From: Acidobacteriota bacterium
GTDB taxonomy: Bacteria; Acidobacteriota; Terriglobia; Acidiferrales; UBA7541
NCBI GenBank assembly: GCA_013289835.1
Contig: JABCZG010000013.1
Location: 1-64,000, forward strand
Reading direction: 5' to 3'
DNA length: 64,000 nt
The stretch's first letter is position 1, and each line of letters opens with the position of its first letter. Shown here in pieces: positions 18,273 through 27,438 of the stretch. Position numbers and translations under genes: made by a program. The notes beneath the pieces are model-generated. The model made no database searches. It was not told where the DNA came from and was given only the letters and a program-made list of their open reading frames with translations.

Positions 18273-18387
18273 GGCAACCCCCGGAGATACACTCTGCCGG
18301 ATTGTACGCGCGGGCAAACAGAAAAATATCAGGGACGTAAAAGAGAGGCTCACGTCACAGGACTCACGCCAGAAGGGGCGACTACGG

Positions 18388-19533
18388 CTACTTGCGGGCG
18401 AAGCGCTCGAAGTCGGCCATTTGGGAGGCCATTTCCTCGCGGGCGGCGTCGGCGGCGGAGCGGATACCCTGGATGCGGAGCTTGAATTCGTCGGCGTTGG
18501 AGGCGCGCAGCAGAGCTTCGTCGAGGGTGATGAGCTGCTTGGTGTAGAGATCGAAGAGCGACTGGTCGAAAGTCTGCATGCCGTATTGGCTGGTGCCGGC
18601 GGCGATGGCGTCGTGAATCAAGCGGGTTTTGTCCGCGTTGATGATGCAGTCGCGTATGTAGCCGGTGGCGATCATAATTTCGCAGGCGGGTACGCGGCCC
18701 TTGTCATCGGCGCGGCGGACCAGGCGCTGGGAGACGACGGCCTTCAGAGTGGCGGCAAGCTGCAAGCGAATCTGTTTTTGTTCCGGCGGGGGGAAGACCG
18801 CGATAATACGCTGAATGGTTTCCGTGGCGTCCAAGGTGTGCAGGGTGGAGAGCACCATGTGGCCGGTTTCCGCGGCGAGCAGCGCAGTGGAGATGGTTTC
18901 GAGGTCGCGCATTTCGCCGACCAGAATGACGTCGGGGTCCTGACGCAAGGCAGCGCGCAAGGCGGTGGAAAAGTTCGCGGTGTCCACTTCCACTTCGCGC
19001 TGATTGATGAAGCTTTTCTTGTCGCGATGCAGAAACTCGATGGGGTCTTCGATGGTGATCAAGTGATCGGCGCGGTTAGCGTTGATGCGGTCAATCATGG
19101 CCGCCAGCGTGGTGGACTTACCGGAACCGGTCGTTCCCGTGACCAGCACCAGCCCGCGCTGCTCTTCGCAAATTTTGGTAATGACCGCGGGCAGGTTCAA
19201 TTCTTCCGTGGTGCGAATTTTTGTGGGAATGACGCGCAGGACCATGCCAACGTTGCCGCGCTGTTGAAATACGTTGACGCGGAAACGGCCGAGGCCGGCG
19301 ACGCCATAGGCCATGTCCAACTCCGCCGTTTCCTTGAACTTTTGCTTCTGGCGGTTGGTCATCATGCTGAAAGCCATCGAGAGCATCTCTTCCGGCGTGA
19401 TGCGCGGCACATCGGTGAGCGGGGCGAGCAAGCCGTCCACGCGCAGATACGGGTGATTGCCGACTTTCAAGTGCAAGTCGGAGGCTTTGTTTTCAACTGC
19501 GCGACGCAGCAGATCGTCAATGCTTACAGACAT
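18388..19533 (-). CDS. pilT: Type IV pilus retraction ATPase PilT-like
   Basis: A hexameric cytoplasmic ATPase that depolymerises type IV pili for twitching. Its 381 residues show an N-terminal PAS-like half (MSVSIDDLLRRAVENKASDL), Walker A GTTGSGKST, the Asp box (LITIEDPIEFLHRD), Walker B VILVGEMRDLET, the His box (GHMVLSTLHTLDA), and the PilT-specific AIRM-like region represented by VPACEIMIATGYIRDCI. The C-terminal part is slightly longer than E. coli-type homologues. No other pilus genes are adjacent, though a PilZ protein lies at the right edge of the window. Confidence 0.93.
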   Translation of the reverse strand: MSVSIDDLLRRAVENKASDLHLKVGNHPYLRVDGLLAPLTDVPRITPEEMLSMAFSMMTNRQKQKFKETAELDMAYGVAGLGRFRVNVFQQRGNVGMVLRVIPTKIRTTEELNLPAVITKICEEQRGLVLVTGTTGSGKSTTLAAMIDRINANRADHLITIEDPIEFLHRDKKSFINQREVEVDTANFSTALRAALRQDPDVILVGEMRDLETISTALLAAETGHMVLSTLHTLDATETIQRIIAVFPPPEQKQIRLQLAATLKAVVSQRLVRRADDKGRVPACEIMIATGYIRDCIINADKTRLIHDAIAAGTSQYGMQTFDQSLFDLYTKQLITLDEALLRASNADEFKLRIQGIRSAADAAREEMASQMADFERFARK

Positions 19534-19672
19534 ATCGTATGAACCCCGCAGAAATGCAGCTAATACGCGACACTAGCACCGGCCCGGAGGGGGAACAAGG
19601 CGGCTGAAGGAGCGGGTTGCGCGGTAGTTACCTGAGCCTAGGGACAGGTTTTTTCAACAAAAAAGTTGGGGC

Positions 19673-20359
19673 TCAGGCCTTCTTCAAATAGAGGGTGTCG
19701 TAAAGCAGGCCGGCGACAAATCCTCCGGCGAGCGGGCCAACCCAGTAGACGCCGTGATTGGCCCAGTGGGTGGCCGCCAGGGCGGGGCCGAATGCGCGCG
19801 CGGGATTCAACGCCGCTCCCGTGAGAGGCCACGCAACCAGAATGCCGAGTGTATAAGAGAGGCCGATGGCAAAGCCGGCGGTCGAATGGAATGTTCCCTT
19901 TTCATCCACGGCGGTGGCGAACACCGTCAACACGAGGAAGAACGTCGTTACTGCTTCCAGCGCGATACCAGCCCAGCGGGGGAAATCTCTCGCGAGTTCC
20001 GGGACGCCGATAGCCACCGCGCGCCAGGTATCTTCAGGGACGACCGTCTTCAACAAAAACGCGGCGGCGGTCGCTCCGGCCAGTTGCGTCGCCCAGTAGA
20101 GGATCGTGTCTATGGTGTTCAGGCGCTTGGTGACCCAGAAGCCGATGGTGATCGCGGGATTGAAGTGGCCGCCGGAGATGTGTCCCAACGCGGAAACCAT
20201 TATGGCGATGGCCAAGCCATGCGCGAGAGCGATGCCGAGAATGCCTAGTCCTCCTGTGGTATGCAAATATTGGTCCGTGCAGATCGCGCCAGCGCCGAAA
20301 AAAATCAGCGCGAATGTTCCAATAAATTCGGCGACCAGTTTTTGCGCCGTGTTGTACAT
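19673..20359 (-). CDS. aqpZ: Aquaporin / MIP-family channel
   Basis: An inner-membrane water or small-solute channel. The 228 residues hold six TM helices and both NPA boxes: GGHFNPAITIGFWV and LTGAALNPARAFGPAL. The ALNPAR box and overall length favour an AqpZ-like water channel rather than GlpF. The selectivity-filter residues were not aligned, so the symbol is tentative. ATG start with GGGAGACC upstream. It stands alone between pilT and the Ser/Thr kinase. Confidence 0.9.
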   Translation of the reverse strand: MYNTAQKLVAEFIGTFALIFFGAGAICTDQYLHTTGGLGILGIALAHGLAIAIMVSALGHISGGHFNPAITIGFWVTKRLNTIDTILYWATQLAGATAAAFLLKTVVPEDTWRAVAIGVPELARDFPRWAGIALEAVTTFFLVLTVFATAVDEKGTFHSTAGFAIGLSYTLGILVAWPLTGAALNPARAFGPALAATHWANHGVYWVGPLAGGFVAGLLYDTLYLKKA

Positions 20360-20482
20360 TCAAAGGTCTCCCCGCACCGAGTGGAATATGCGCCCGATTC
20401 GAACGGGTGCATTCTAGCTGGAATGCGGCGCACAGCGCCAGCCTTCTTGGAGGAGATTAGCGTCTTGGGTAGGATGGAGAAA

Positions 20483-20531
20483 GTTGTCAGTGGTCCGTTT
20501 TCAGTTTTCAGTAAGAAACAAGAGAAGTTAC
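20483..20531 (+). repeat. Direct repeat copy A (kinase-flanking)
   Basis: About 49 bp beginning GTTGTCAGTGGTCCG. It matches copy B at 23050-23096 at roughly 38 of 48 aligned positions by eye. It lies just after the stop end of the Ser/Thr kinase gene. Confidence 0.6.
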
Positions 20532-20554
20532 TGGGCGGCAGAAATCTGGCTCCT

Positions 20555-22984
20555 TCAATTCAAAGGTGGCAACCCCACTTTTTTTAGGAGCTCCGCGAAA
20601 CGCGGATCGTCGCTTCGAATGGCTCCGACGGCGGCTCGTGCACGAATGCTATTCATGCGAGGGTCGCCCTGCTGATAGGCGAGCTCTAGCGCGGTAAAGT
20701 AGTGGTCCTTTTCGCCCAGGCCTGAGTAAATGTCCGCAATGCCAAGCCACGAGATGTATTTCGTTTTGGCCTCCTCGGTCATCGCACCCAAGATCTTTCG
20801 GGCCTCTTCGGTTTTGCCGGCTCTCGCCAGGGCGTATCCAAGAAAGCCCCGGTAGTAGGACGATTCCGGTACGGAACGAACCGCCATTTCAACTTCATTC
20901 ACGGCTTCATCAAACTTTTGTTGAAGACATAAGACTTCGGCGAGGCCGTAGTGAGCCAGAGCGAAGTTAGGATCCATATCAAGAATCTTACGGAGCTCGG
21001 CTTCGGACTCTGAAAAGTGCTTGGCGAACAGTAAAGAGAAGGCCAGGGCGTAGCGAAGGATCGGCGTGAAAGGTTCAAGAGCGACGGCTTTACGGCTTTC
21101 CTGAATGCTTTCCTCATACTGGCCCACGCTCCAAAGATACTCGGCGAACGATTGGTGGGCGAAGGGATAGCTTGGATTGAGTTCGATGGCTTGCCGGAAC
21201 TGCCGCTCGGCATTTGCAAAATCCAGTTCGAACACCAGGAGTACAAGTCCCAAAGATGCATGGGCTTCGGCCAGAGTTGGATCCAACTCCAGGGCCTTTC
21301 CCGCGGCTTGGCGAGCTTTTGCGCCGGCCTCTTTCGGCGAGAGCGCGGCGGTAGTGCGGGATAAGGTGAAATACGAGTCGGCAATCCCGGAATAGGCCAG
21401 TGCGAGATTGGGATCTTTCGCAAGAGCCTGCTGAAAATAATCAATTGCTTTGTTCGCGCCGTCAGCGGTGCGCCTGTTCCAGTAATATCTGCCCTGCAGA
21501 TAGAGTTGATAGGCCTCTGTGTTCTGGGTGGAGTGCTGCGCCATAAGGCTTCGTTGGGCATTGCTGAGTTTCAATTTCAGGTTTTCAGTTATGTCTCGAA
21601 TGATTTCCGTCTGCAAGGCGCTGACGTCGGCCCGTTTGCCCTGATACTGCTTTCCCCAAAGTTCGCTGTCGTTCTCGGCGTCGATTAGTTCGGCGCTGAT
21701 GGAAATCGTGTCGGCTTGCTGGGTCATCCTGCCGGTTAAAATCGTGTGGACCTGAAGCTCACGGGCGACGGCTGGCGGATCGATGTTTTTCCCTTTGTAT
21801 CGATAGGCGGAAATGAGCGAGACCACCTTTAGGTTGGGCAACTGCGAGAGCGTGTTGATGAGATCCTGGGTAATTCCTTCGCTGAGGTATTCGGCACTGG
21901 GATCGCCGGTGGCGTTTACAAAGGGCAGAACGGCTAAGGACTCGATGGAAGACACACCGGCGGGCGCGTTCGCCGAGTTCTGGTGGAGACGATGAAATGT
22001 GTACCAGCTACCGACAGCAAGCGCGGCGAGGATCGCAAGCGCGAAGTATAGGCGCGCTGTTCTGGGACGCGGAGCGCTCGGTGCGGCGGCGGGCACAGAG
22101 GCAGTCACGCGCGTGGAGTCCGTGTCGCGTTTGAGGCGCTTCAGGTCGGCTTCGATTTCGGCGGCGCTTTGGTAGCGCAGGGCGCGATCTTTTTCGAGAG
22201 CTTTCGAGACGATTTCGTCGAAGCGTGCGGGAAGCTTGGAATTCAGGCTGCTGGGGTTCGGCGGCGTGCGCTCGAGGATGGCGTGGAAAATAACGGCGGA
22301 AGTGGAACCGGAAAAAGGAACGCGCCCGGTGGCCATCTCGTAGAGGACCGCGCCAAAACTGAAAAGATCGGTCCGCGCGTCGAGCTCTTCGCCGCGTGCT
22401 TGTTCGGGAGACATATACGCAACGGTGCCCATCGCTACTCCGGGGCTGGTTAACACGTCGTCGGCGGTAACGCCTTCGGGTGATCCGAGCGTGCTTCCCG
22501 CTAAACTGGCGTCCGGCCCGAGCTTGGCCAGGCCAAAATCCATGAGCTTGGCTTGTCCGCGCGCGGTCATGAAAATGTTCGCGGGCTTGATGTCGCGGTG
22601 GACGATGCCTTTCTTGTGCGCGGCATCGAGGGCGTCGGCGATTTGGACGCCAATTTCCAGGAGTGTGTCGAGGGGAAGTGGGCGGCCAGCGATGCGATCC
22701 TTCAACGTTTCGCCTTCGAGCAGCTCCATCACCAGGAAATATTTTCCTTCGTGCTCTTCGAGGTCGTGAATCGTGCAGATGTTGGGGTGGTTCAGAGCGG
22801 AGGCGGCACGCGCTTCACGGCGGAAGCGCTCCATCGCTTGCGGATTCTTGCTGAATTCTTCGGGAAGAAATTTAAGAGCGACGCGCCGGCCGAGCTTGAG
22901 GTCTTCCGCGGCATAAACCACGCCCATGCCGCCGACTCCGAGTTTCTCCTTGACCTTATAGTGAGAGATGGTTTCTTCGGTCAT
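20555..22984 (-). CDS. Ser/Thr protein kinase with TolB-like domain and TPR repeats
   Basis: A membrane-anchored signalling kinase of 809 residues. The cytoplasmic kinase domain (about 8-270) has a Gly loop LGVGGMGVV, catalytic Lys in VALKFL (residue 38), HRDIKPAN (129-134) and DFGLAK (149-154), so it should be active. One TM helix ([19 protein letters not shown]) lies near 310-330. A TolB/FlgO-like domain follows ([20 protein letters not shown] onward), then about eight TPR units to the end, probably outside the membrane for partner binding. This architecture is frequent in Acidobacteria. ATG at 22984 is preferred over the in-frame TTG at 23035. The gene is flanked by direct repeats. Confidence 0.92.
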   Translation of the reverse strand: MTEETISHYKVKEKLGVGGMGVVYAAEDLKLGRRVALKFLPEEFSKNPQAMERFRREARAASALNHPNICTIHDLEEHEGKYFLVMELLEGETLKDRIAGRPLPLDTLLEIGVQIADALDAAHKKGIVHRDIKPANIFMTARGQAKLMDFGLAKLGPDASLAGSTLGSPEGVTADDVLTSPGVAMGTVAYMSPEQARGEELDARTDLFSFGAVLYEMATGRVPFSGSTSAVIFHAILERTPPNPSSLNSKLPARFDEIVSKALEKDRALRYQSAAEIEADLKRLKRDTDSTRVTASVPAAAPSAPRPRTARLYFALAILAALAVGSWYTFHRLHQNSANAPAGVSSIESLAVLPFVNATGDPSAEYLSEGITQDLINTLSQLPNLKVVSLISAYRYKGKNIDPPAVARELQVHTILTGRMTQQADTISISAELIDAENDSELWGKQYQGKRADVSALQTEIIRDITENLKLKLSNAQRSLMAQHSTQNTEAYQLYLQGRYYWNRRTADGANKAIDYFQQALAKDPNLALAYSGIADSYFTLSRTTAALSPKEAGAKARQAAGKALELDPTLAEAHASLGLVLLVFELDFANAERQFRQAIELNPSYPFAHQSFAEYLWSVGQYEESIQESRKAVALEPFTPILRYALAFSLLFAKHFSESEAELRKILDMDPNFALAHYGLAEVLCLQQKFDEAVNEVEMAVRSVPESSYYRGFLGYALARAGKTEEARKILGAMTEEAKTKYISWLGIADIYSGLGEKDHYFTALELAYQQGDPRMNSIRARAAVGAIRSDDPRFAELLKKVGLPPLN

Positions 22985-23049
22985 TGCGGGGATTGCCGCT
23001 GGCGAAATGATAGGGGTTGCAGCGAAGTGAGTCAACGCGCGCTGCGCGA

Positions 23050-23096
23050 GTTGTCAGTCGACAGTTAACAGTTGTCCGTAAGAAAAGACAAAGTTC
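23050..23096 (+). repeat. Direct repeat copy B (kinase-flanking)
   Basis: Begins GTTGTCAGTCGACAG and shares GTTGTCAGT, CAGTT and GTAAGAAA blocks with copy A in the same order and orientation. It lies about 65 bp upstream of the kinase start. The two copies bracket a unit of about 2.6 kb. Confidence 0.6.
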
Positions 23097-23195
23097 CCTG
23101 AAATTTTGGCGTCAGGCGGTCGACAGCAAGACCAGACCACACCAGACCAGAGTAAAAAAACGCTTGGGTGTTCTCTTAGTTCGAACGCGAACTGG

Positions 23196-24143
23196 CTAGC
23201 GTGAGACGGCGTCTACCGGGGCATTGACCGGAGTGAGCCAGCCGTGACGATCGGGTTTGCTGCCGCTCGTGATGGCAAAGAATTCGTCTTGCAGTTTGCG
23301 CGTGATTGGCCCACAGGCGCCTTTGCCGACCTGGATGTGGTCCACGGAACGAATCGGCGTCACTTCCACGGCGGTGCCTACAAAGAACACTTCGTCCACG
23401 ATGTACAGCATTTCGCGCGGGATCACCGATTCTTTCACCGGGATGCCGAGGTCTTCGGCAATCTTCACGATGGCGTCGCGCGTGATGCCGGGAAGAATAC
23501 TGGTGGCCAGAGGCGGCGTGTAGAGTGTTCCGTTGTTGACGAGGAACACGTTCATGCCGGAGCCTTCGCTGACGTGGCCGGCCGAATCCAGCGCGATGCC
23601 TTCTGCGTAGCCGTTGAACGAGGCTTCCATTCGAATGAGCTGCGAGTTCATGTAATTCGCGGCGGCCTTGGACATGGCGGGCAGCGTATTGGGAGAAATG
23701 CGCGTCCAGGAGCTGACGCCGACATCAACGCCTTTGGCGAGCGCTTCCGGACCGAGATACGCGCCCCAACTCCAACAGGCCATGTAGAGGTCAATCGGCG
23801 AGCTCAGCGGGTTCACGCCTACTTCACCGTACCCGCGCAATACGATGGGCTTCACATAGCAGGAATTCAATTTGTTGAGGCGAACCAACTCGCAGGCAAC
23901 GTTGGCAAATTCATCGACGGTGTGCGGCAACTCCATCCGGTAAATCTTGGCGGAGTTGATGAGGCGCTGCATGTGCTCGCGCAGGCGGAAAATGGCAGGC
24001 CCCTGCTTGGTCTCGTAGCAACGAATGCCTTCGAACACCGCGGAGCCGTAGCTCACTACGTGAGAAAGCACGTGCAGCTTGGCGTCGTCCCAGTTGATCC
24101 ACTTTCCGTTGTGCCAGATTTTCTCGGTTTTCTGAATCGGCAT
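23196..24143 (-). CDS. ilvE: Branched-chain amino acid aminotransferase
   Basis: A PLP enzyme (fold type IV) that transfers the amino group between Glu and the keto acids of Val, Leu and Ile. Family motifs: SYGSAVFEGIRCYETKQG near 31, YVKPIVLRGYGEVGV near 96, catalytic Lys159 in PAMSKAAANYMNSQL, the Glu-containing EGIALDSAGHVSEGSGMNVF, and VFFVGTAVEVTPIRSVD. The length of 315 is normal. ATG at 24143 has AGGGAG about 7 nt before it. It stands alone; no other ilv or leu genes are nearby. Confidence 0.95.
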   Translation of the reverse strand: MPIQKTEKIWHNGKWINWDDAKLHVLSHVVSYGSAVFEGIRCYETKQGPAIFRLREHMQRLINSAKIYRMELPHTVDEFANVACELVRLNKLNSCYVKPIVLRGYGEVGVNPLSSPIDLYMACWSWGAYLGPEALAKGVDVGVSSWTRISPNTLPAMSKAAANYMNSQLIRMEASFNGYAEGIALDSAGHVSEGSGMNVFLVNNGTLYTPPLATSILPGITRDAIVKIAEDLGIPVKESVIPREMLYIVDEVFFVGTAVEVTPIRSVDHIQVGKGACGPITRKLQDEFFAITSGSKPDRHGWLTPVNAPVDAVSR

Positions 24144-24323
24144 AATTGCTCCCTATTCGATAGTGCCACTCGCCGTGGTCGAAATCGCAGAATACGGCAC
24201 GCGGGAGGAAGCGTCAATCAGCCGGGTGTAGTGGAAGCGGCGGGCCCGGAACCAATTTGGCGCGTGGGGCGAAGCGTCCACGGCTTAAACGCTTCGCGAA
24301 GCGAGAGAAAAATGAGTCCGGGC

Positions 24324-25229
24324 TCAGTGCGTTTGATCGGGCGGAGGGCCGGGCTTCGCAGGCGCGTTGAGCGAGTTATACATGGCCTGCGCCGTCTTCA
24401 TCGTCCGATTGGTATTGTTCTCCCAGATTCCAAGAAGGAGAAAAGGGATAGCCGTGGCCGCGGCGAGGAGTTTCGCTTTACGCGGAATCTTGGACTCAGG
24501 CTCCCAGCGAAAGAGCTGGGCGGATAAAAAGAATGTCAGGAGGGCCCACACGGCGAGCGAGCAGAGTGCGAGCAAAACGTCCACGCTCCAGGGGGCGAAA
24601 GCCCAGTAGATTGCGGCTTGCAGCCCCGTAACGAGATAGGTGGCGGGAAGGAAAAGACCGGCGTGCTTGGCGACTTGCGGAAGATCGGCAAGCGGTACCG
24701 TGGCTCCAGACAGGAAGATCAGCGGGAACCAAATGAGTTGGTTGATGACCTGCGTTTCCTGCATGGTGTTGGTGACGCTGGCGACGACGAGGCCCATGGA
24801 GGCGAACGAAACGGTCCCAAGGGTGATCAGCAGAAACACCGAGACGAGGCTGCCGAAATTTGGCACGTGAAAGATGAACCGCGCGAAGAGGAATTCGACA
24901 ATAACCGTGGGCATGGTGAGCGCGTAATTGGCGACGATGCTGGAGGCCAGCATGTCGCTCGGGGTCACCGGCGTTACATGGAAGCGGCGCAGAATGCCTT
25001 GTTCGCGGAACATGACTAGCGCGGCGCTAAGTCCCCAGAAGCTTCCCATCACGGTAAGTGCCAGAACCGGGCCCAGCAGATAACGAATACCCCACGGGTT
25101 TCCCTTGGCGAAAACCCCGGCGTAGAGGAAGAAAAATCCGAAGGGCATGATCACGCTAAAGAATAAAAACATTTTGTTGCGCAGCGTGAGCTGAATGCGC
25201 ATTCGCGTGAGTGCGGCGAAGTTTTTCAA
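24324..25229 (-). CDS. ABC-2 type transporter permease
   Basis: Membrane subunit of the exporter whose ATPase is encoded directly upstream. The 301 residues hold about six TM segments, including MFLFFSVIMPFGFFFLYAGV and INQLIWFPLIFLSGATVPL. The FPLIFLSGATVPL motif just before a re-entrant loop is typical of ABC-2 permeases such as those for drugs or polysaccharides. The start is TTG at 25229, which overlaps the ATPase stop as TTGA. A strong ribosome site sits 8 nt upstream, so the TTG is preferred over the ATG at 25202. Substrate unknown. Confidence 0.9.
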   Translation of the reverse strand: MKNFAALTRMRIQLTLRNKMFLFFSVIMPFGFFFLYAGVFAKGNPWGIRYLLGPVLALTVMGSFWGLSAALVMFREQGILRRFHVTPVTPSDMLASSIVANYALTMPTVIVEFLFARFIFHVPNFGSLVSVFLLITLGTVSFASMGLVVASVTNTMQETQVINQLIWFPLIFLSGATVPLADLPQVAKHAGLFLPATYLVTGLQAAIYWAFAPWSVDVLLALCSLAVWALLTFFLSAQLFRWEPESKIPRKAKLLAAATAIPFLLLGIWENNTNRTMKTAQAMYNSLNAPAKPGPPPDQTH

Positions 25230-26146
25230 TCTCGCAACCTCCTTCCGGTCATCTCGATAAAAACATCTTCAAGAGAGGGCGAAGCAATCTCCAGGCTGAT
25301 CAATTCGTTGCCCTGCGTTTCGAGATATTTCACCAGCGAAACGATGGCCTGCGGCGGGCGCTTCGAATGAATGACGTACGTGCCGTCAACCACGCGAGCC
25401 TCGGCCACGCCGTCCAGTTTCTTCAGGGCCCCATCCGTCTCCGGTTTCGAAAGGCGGACTTCGATGCGCGTAGCTCCGCCGGAATGGGCCTTCAACTCAC
25501 GCGGTGTGCCCAGCGCGATCACTTTGCCATGATCCACAATGGCCACGCGATCGCAGAGTTTTTCGGCTTCCTCGATATAGTGCGTCGTCATCAGGATCGT
25601 TTTCTTCTCGCGCTTCAATTCCTCAATGATGTCGTAGATTTCGCGCCGCACCTGGGGATCGAGACCGGCCGTGGGTTCGTCAAAAAACAAAACTTTCGGA
25701 TCGTTGACCAATGCCATAGCCAGAGCCAGGCGCTGCTTTTGCCCGCCGGAGAGCTCGCGGTAAAAGGCGTTGCGTTTTTCTTCCAGGCCAAAACGCTTGA
25801 GCAATTCTTCGGGGTTACGGCCGCCCTTGTAGAAGCTGGCGAAAAGCCGCAGGGCTTCCATCACGCGCAGTTTGTCTGGAAGGGAAGTGGATTGCAGCGC
25901 AGCGCCAATCACATGCTTCAACGCCACCGCGTCACGCTGCGGATCGAGCCCGCAGACAGATACGCGCCCGCCATCCGCCATGCGCAGGCCTTCGAGAACT
26001 TCGACGGTGCTGGTTTTCCCGGCGCCGTTGGGCCCGAGCAGGCCGAAAACCTCGCCCTCGTCCACGCTGAAACTGACGCCGCGGACGGCTTCGACGTCGT
26101 CGTAGCGTTTGACAAGATTCTCCACTTGCAGAATGGGACCAACCAT
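25226..26146 (-). CDS. ABC transporter ATP-binding protein (NatA/CcmA type)
   Basis: Nucleotide-binding subunit of an ABC-2 exporter. Walker A GPNGAGKTS, the signature LSGGQKQRLALAMAL, and Walker B VLFFDEPTAGLDP are all present, followed by the H-loop in ILMTTHYIEEAEKL. The C-terminal 80 residues form the accessory domain found in DRI-type and antibiotic exporters (LVKYLETQGNELISLEIASP, DVFIEMTGRRLRD). 306 residues. Its stop overlaps the permease start by 4 nt, so they form one operon. Confidence 0.94.
   Translation of the reverse strand: MVGPILQVENLVKRYDDVEAVRGVSFSVDEGEVFGLLGPNGAGKTSTVEVLEGLRMADGGRVSVCGLDPQRDAVALKHVIGAALQSTSLPDKLRVMEALRLFASFYKGGRNPEELLKRFGLEEKRNAFYRELSGGQKQRLALAMALVNDPKVLFFDEPTAGLDPQVRREIYDIIEELKREKKTILMTTHYIEEAEKLCDRVAIVDHGKVIALGTPRELKAHSGGATRIEVRLSKPETDGALKKLDGVAEARVVDGTYVIHSKRPPQAIVSLVKYLETQGNELISLEIASPSLEDVFIEMTGRRLRD
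25238..25244 (-). promoter_or_regulatory. Ribosome site that selects a TTG start
   Basis: AAGGAGG on the minus strand lies inside the 3' end of the ABC ATPase gene, 8 nt before the overlapping TTG start of the permease. This supports translational coupling of the two subunits. Confidence 0.75.
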
Positions 26147-26256
26147 ATACGTTTAGCCCACCAGTCAGGGCGCACTTCATGGCGCATTCAAAAAGAGCTA
26201 TAGCATAGCGCAGGTAGGGGCTTGCCTCGTAACGCCGGCACTCGCCAGCGCAGCGT

Positions 26257-26601
26257 TCACTTACGAATACGTTTGCGGGAAGCTGTTTGTTTCGGCTTGG
26301 ATTTTATGGCAGGTTTCCAGAGGTGGCGCTTCAGGTCCACGCGCGACTCGACCACGGTCACGCCTTCGCTTTCGAGAAGTTTTCTTTGGAGAGAAGCGTA
26401 CGGTTCGCGAATCAGGATTTTGCCGCGTTCGCCAAGAACGCGGTGCCAGGGAATGCCTTTCCCCGAAGGAGTCGCCGCCATCGCGCGGCCGGCGCTTCTC
26501 GCTCCGCCCGGCAGGCGCAGGGCTTTAGCGAGCTCCCCATACGTTAGAACCCTTCCGCGAGGAATTCGTTGCACGAGTTTGTAAACGGGATCCCAGGACA
26601 T
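26257..26601 (-). CDS. Alkyltransferase-like protein (ATL), MGMT-like without the acceptor cysteine
   Basis: A small DNA-binding protein of 114 residues related to O6-methylguanine-DNA methyltransferase. The helix-turn-helix and active-site region are clear (IPRGRVLTYGELAKALRLPG, then ARSAGRAMAATPSGKGI), but the usual PCHR motif reads PWHRVLG, with Trp in place of the methyl-accepting Cys. Known ATL proteins bind alkylated guanine and flag it for nucleotide-excision repair. ATG at 26601 is chosen because GGAG lies 9 nt before it and the fold begins right after; the frame is open to 26757. Basic C-terminal tail. Confidence 0.88.
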   Translation of the reverse strand: MSWDPVYKLVQRIPRGRVLTYGELAKALRLPGGARSAGRAMAATPSGKGIPWHRVLGERGKILIREPYASLQRKLLESEGVTVVESRVDLKRHLWKPAIKSKPKQTASRKRIRK

Positions 26602-26988
26602 GAATCGATCTCCAAGCGCTCTCAGCAGAGTGCGAAGCAAACCCGCGCGACATCGTAGAGTTCCTTCACCGCAAGAACAAGAGAATAATCCCGCGGCCGG
26701 GTTTAATGGAGTAGCTATGCTTCGCGGACGGATTTGGCATCCGCGATGGAATAGCAAACATCAAATGTTGGTAGTGATGTATGAAGAGGCAAACGTGGCG
26801 AGCCAGCGAGCATACGAAGAACTGATGGAACGCAGAAAAATTTGTGATGCGCAATTGCCCGCGAATTCCACTACGTTGGTTTCGTTACTGATAGGAAGCG
26901 AGATTTGCAAAGAGTCCAGATATTTCATTGACGGCTGTAGTGGAAAGAAAATACACTACGGCGAAAGGCGCAGACTCGGAGTGACGCC
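26602..26988. other. Intergenic region before the AAA+ companion gene
   Basis: About 390 bp between the divergent ATL gene and the companion gene at 26989. It presumably holds promoters for both. An open plus-strand frame runs through it into the companion gene, but its second half is just the companion gene in another frame, and it has no ribosome site. I see no gene and no clear sigma-54 site here. Confidence 0.5.
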
Positions 26989-27429
26989 ATGGCTTTTGTC
27001 CGCCGCAAAGGAAAGTCGTTCTACCTGGTGCACAACGTGCGCCGTGGCGGAAAAGTGCAGCAACTGCATCTCGCACGGCTTGGGGACCGTGCAAGGATCA
27101 CCGATGAAGTCGTTCGCGAAGTCTCGAAGAAGCATCCCTTCGTGGAGCTCAACTGGCGCTTGTTGCGCGAGCAGCTCAACCATCGGTTGGATCTCGCGGA
27201 TCCCCGCTCGCCCACAGTACAAAAGCTCGTTTCCAGCCTGCGAGCCCTCAATCTCGATCTGGCGGACCTCTTCCCGCCCTTGCTCCGGCTTTCTGACACG
27301 CCCGACGTGGCGCGGGAGTTGCTCGTACAACTCCGGCTCCTGCAATCCACGCTTCAGGTTAAGCTCGACCAGTTTGACCGCGGACGCGGACGGTTTGGCA
27401 ATGCGTCGCAATCCCGGTTGCGGCGTTAG
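26989..27429 (+). CDS. Small protein of unknown function, coupled to the AAA+ ATPase
   Basis: A 146-residue basic protein I do not recognise. The start (MAFVRRKGKSFYLVHNVRRG) predicts two beta strands, similar in feel to the first strands of some transposase or DNA-binding N-terminal domains. The rest looks helical and rich in Leu, Arg and Asp (LRALNLDLADLFPPLLRL; ELLVQLRLLQSTLQVKLDQF), with possible amphipathic helices. Its stop codon TAG (27427-27429) overlaps the AGGAGG ribosome site of the AAA+ gene starting 10 bp later, so the two are tightly coupled. A role as substrate adaptor or partner of the ATPase is inference. GGAG about 8 nt before the ATG. Confidence 0.75.
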   Translation: MAFVRRKGKSFYLVHNVRRGGKVQQLHLARLGDRARITDEVVREVSKKHPFVELNWRLLREQLNHRLDLADPRSPTVQKLVSSLRALNLDLADLFPPLLRLSDTPDVARELLVQLRLLQSTLQVKLDQFDRGRGRFGNASQSRLRR

Positions 27430-27438
27430 GAGGCCGTT

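Noticed and set aside
17713-19542. Long plus-strand open frame of 609 codons
   Set aside because: Antisense to the amidohydrolase and pilT genes; no family features and no ribosome site.
20382-20407. tRNA-like 3' end on the minus strand (CCCG-TTCGAAT-CGGG arm followed by CGCATATTCCA)
   Set aside because: The T-arm and CCA look good, but spacing is off by one, the first T-stem pair mismatches and no matching acceptor strand, D-arm or 7-nt anticodon loop lies upstream. It sits in the aquaporin leader.
23131-23156. Short CCAGACCACACCAGACCAG repeat
   Set aside because: Too short and low in complexity to assign a role.
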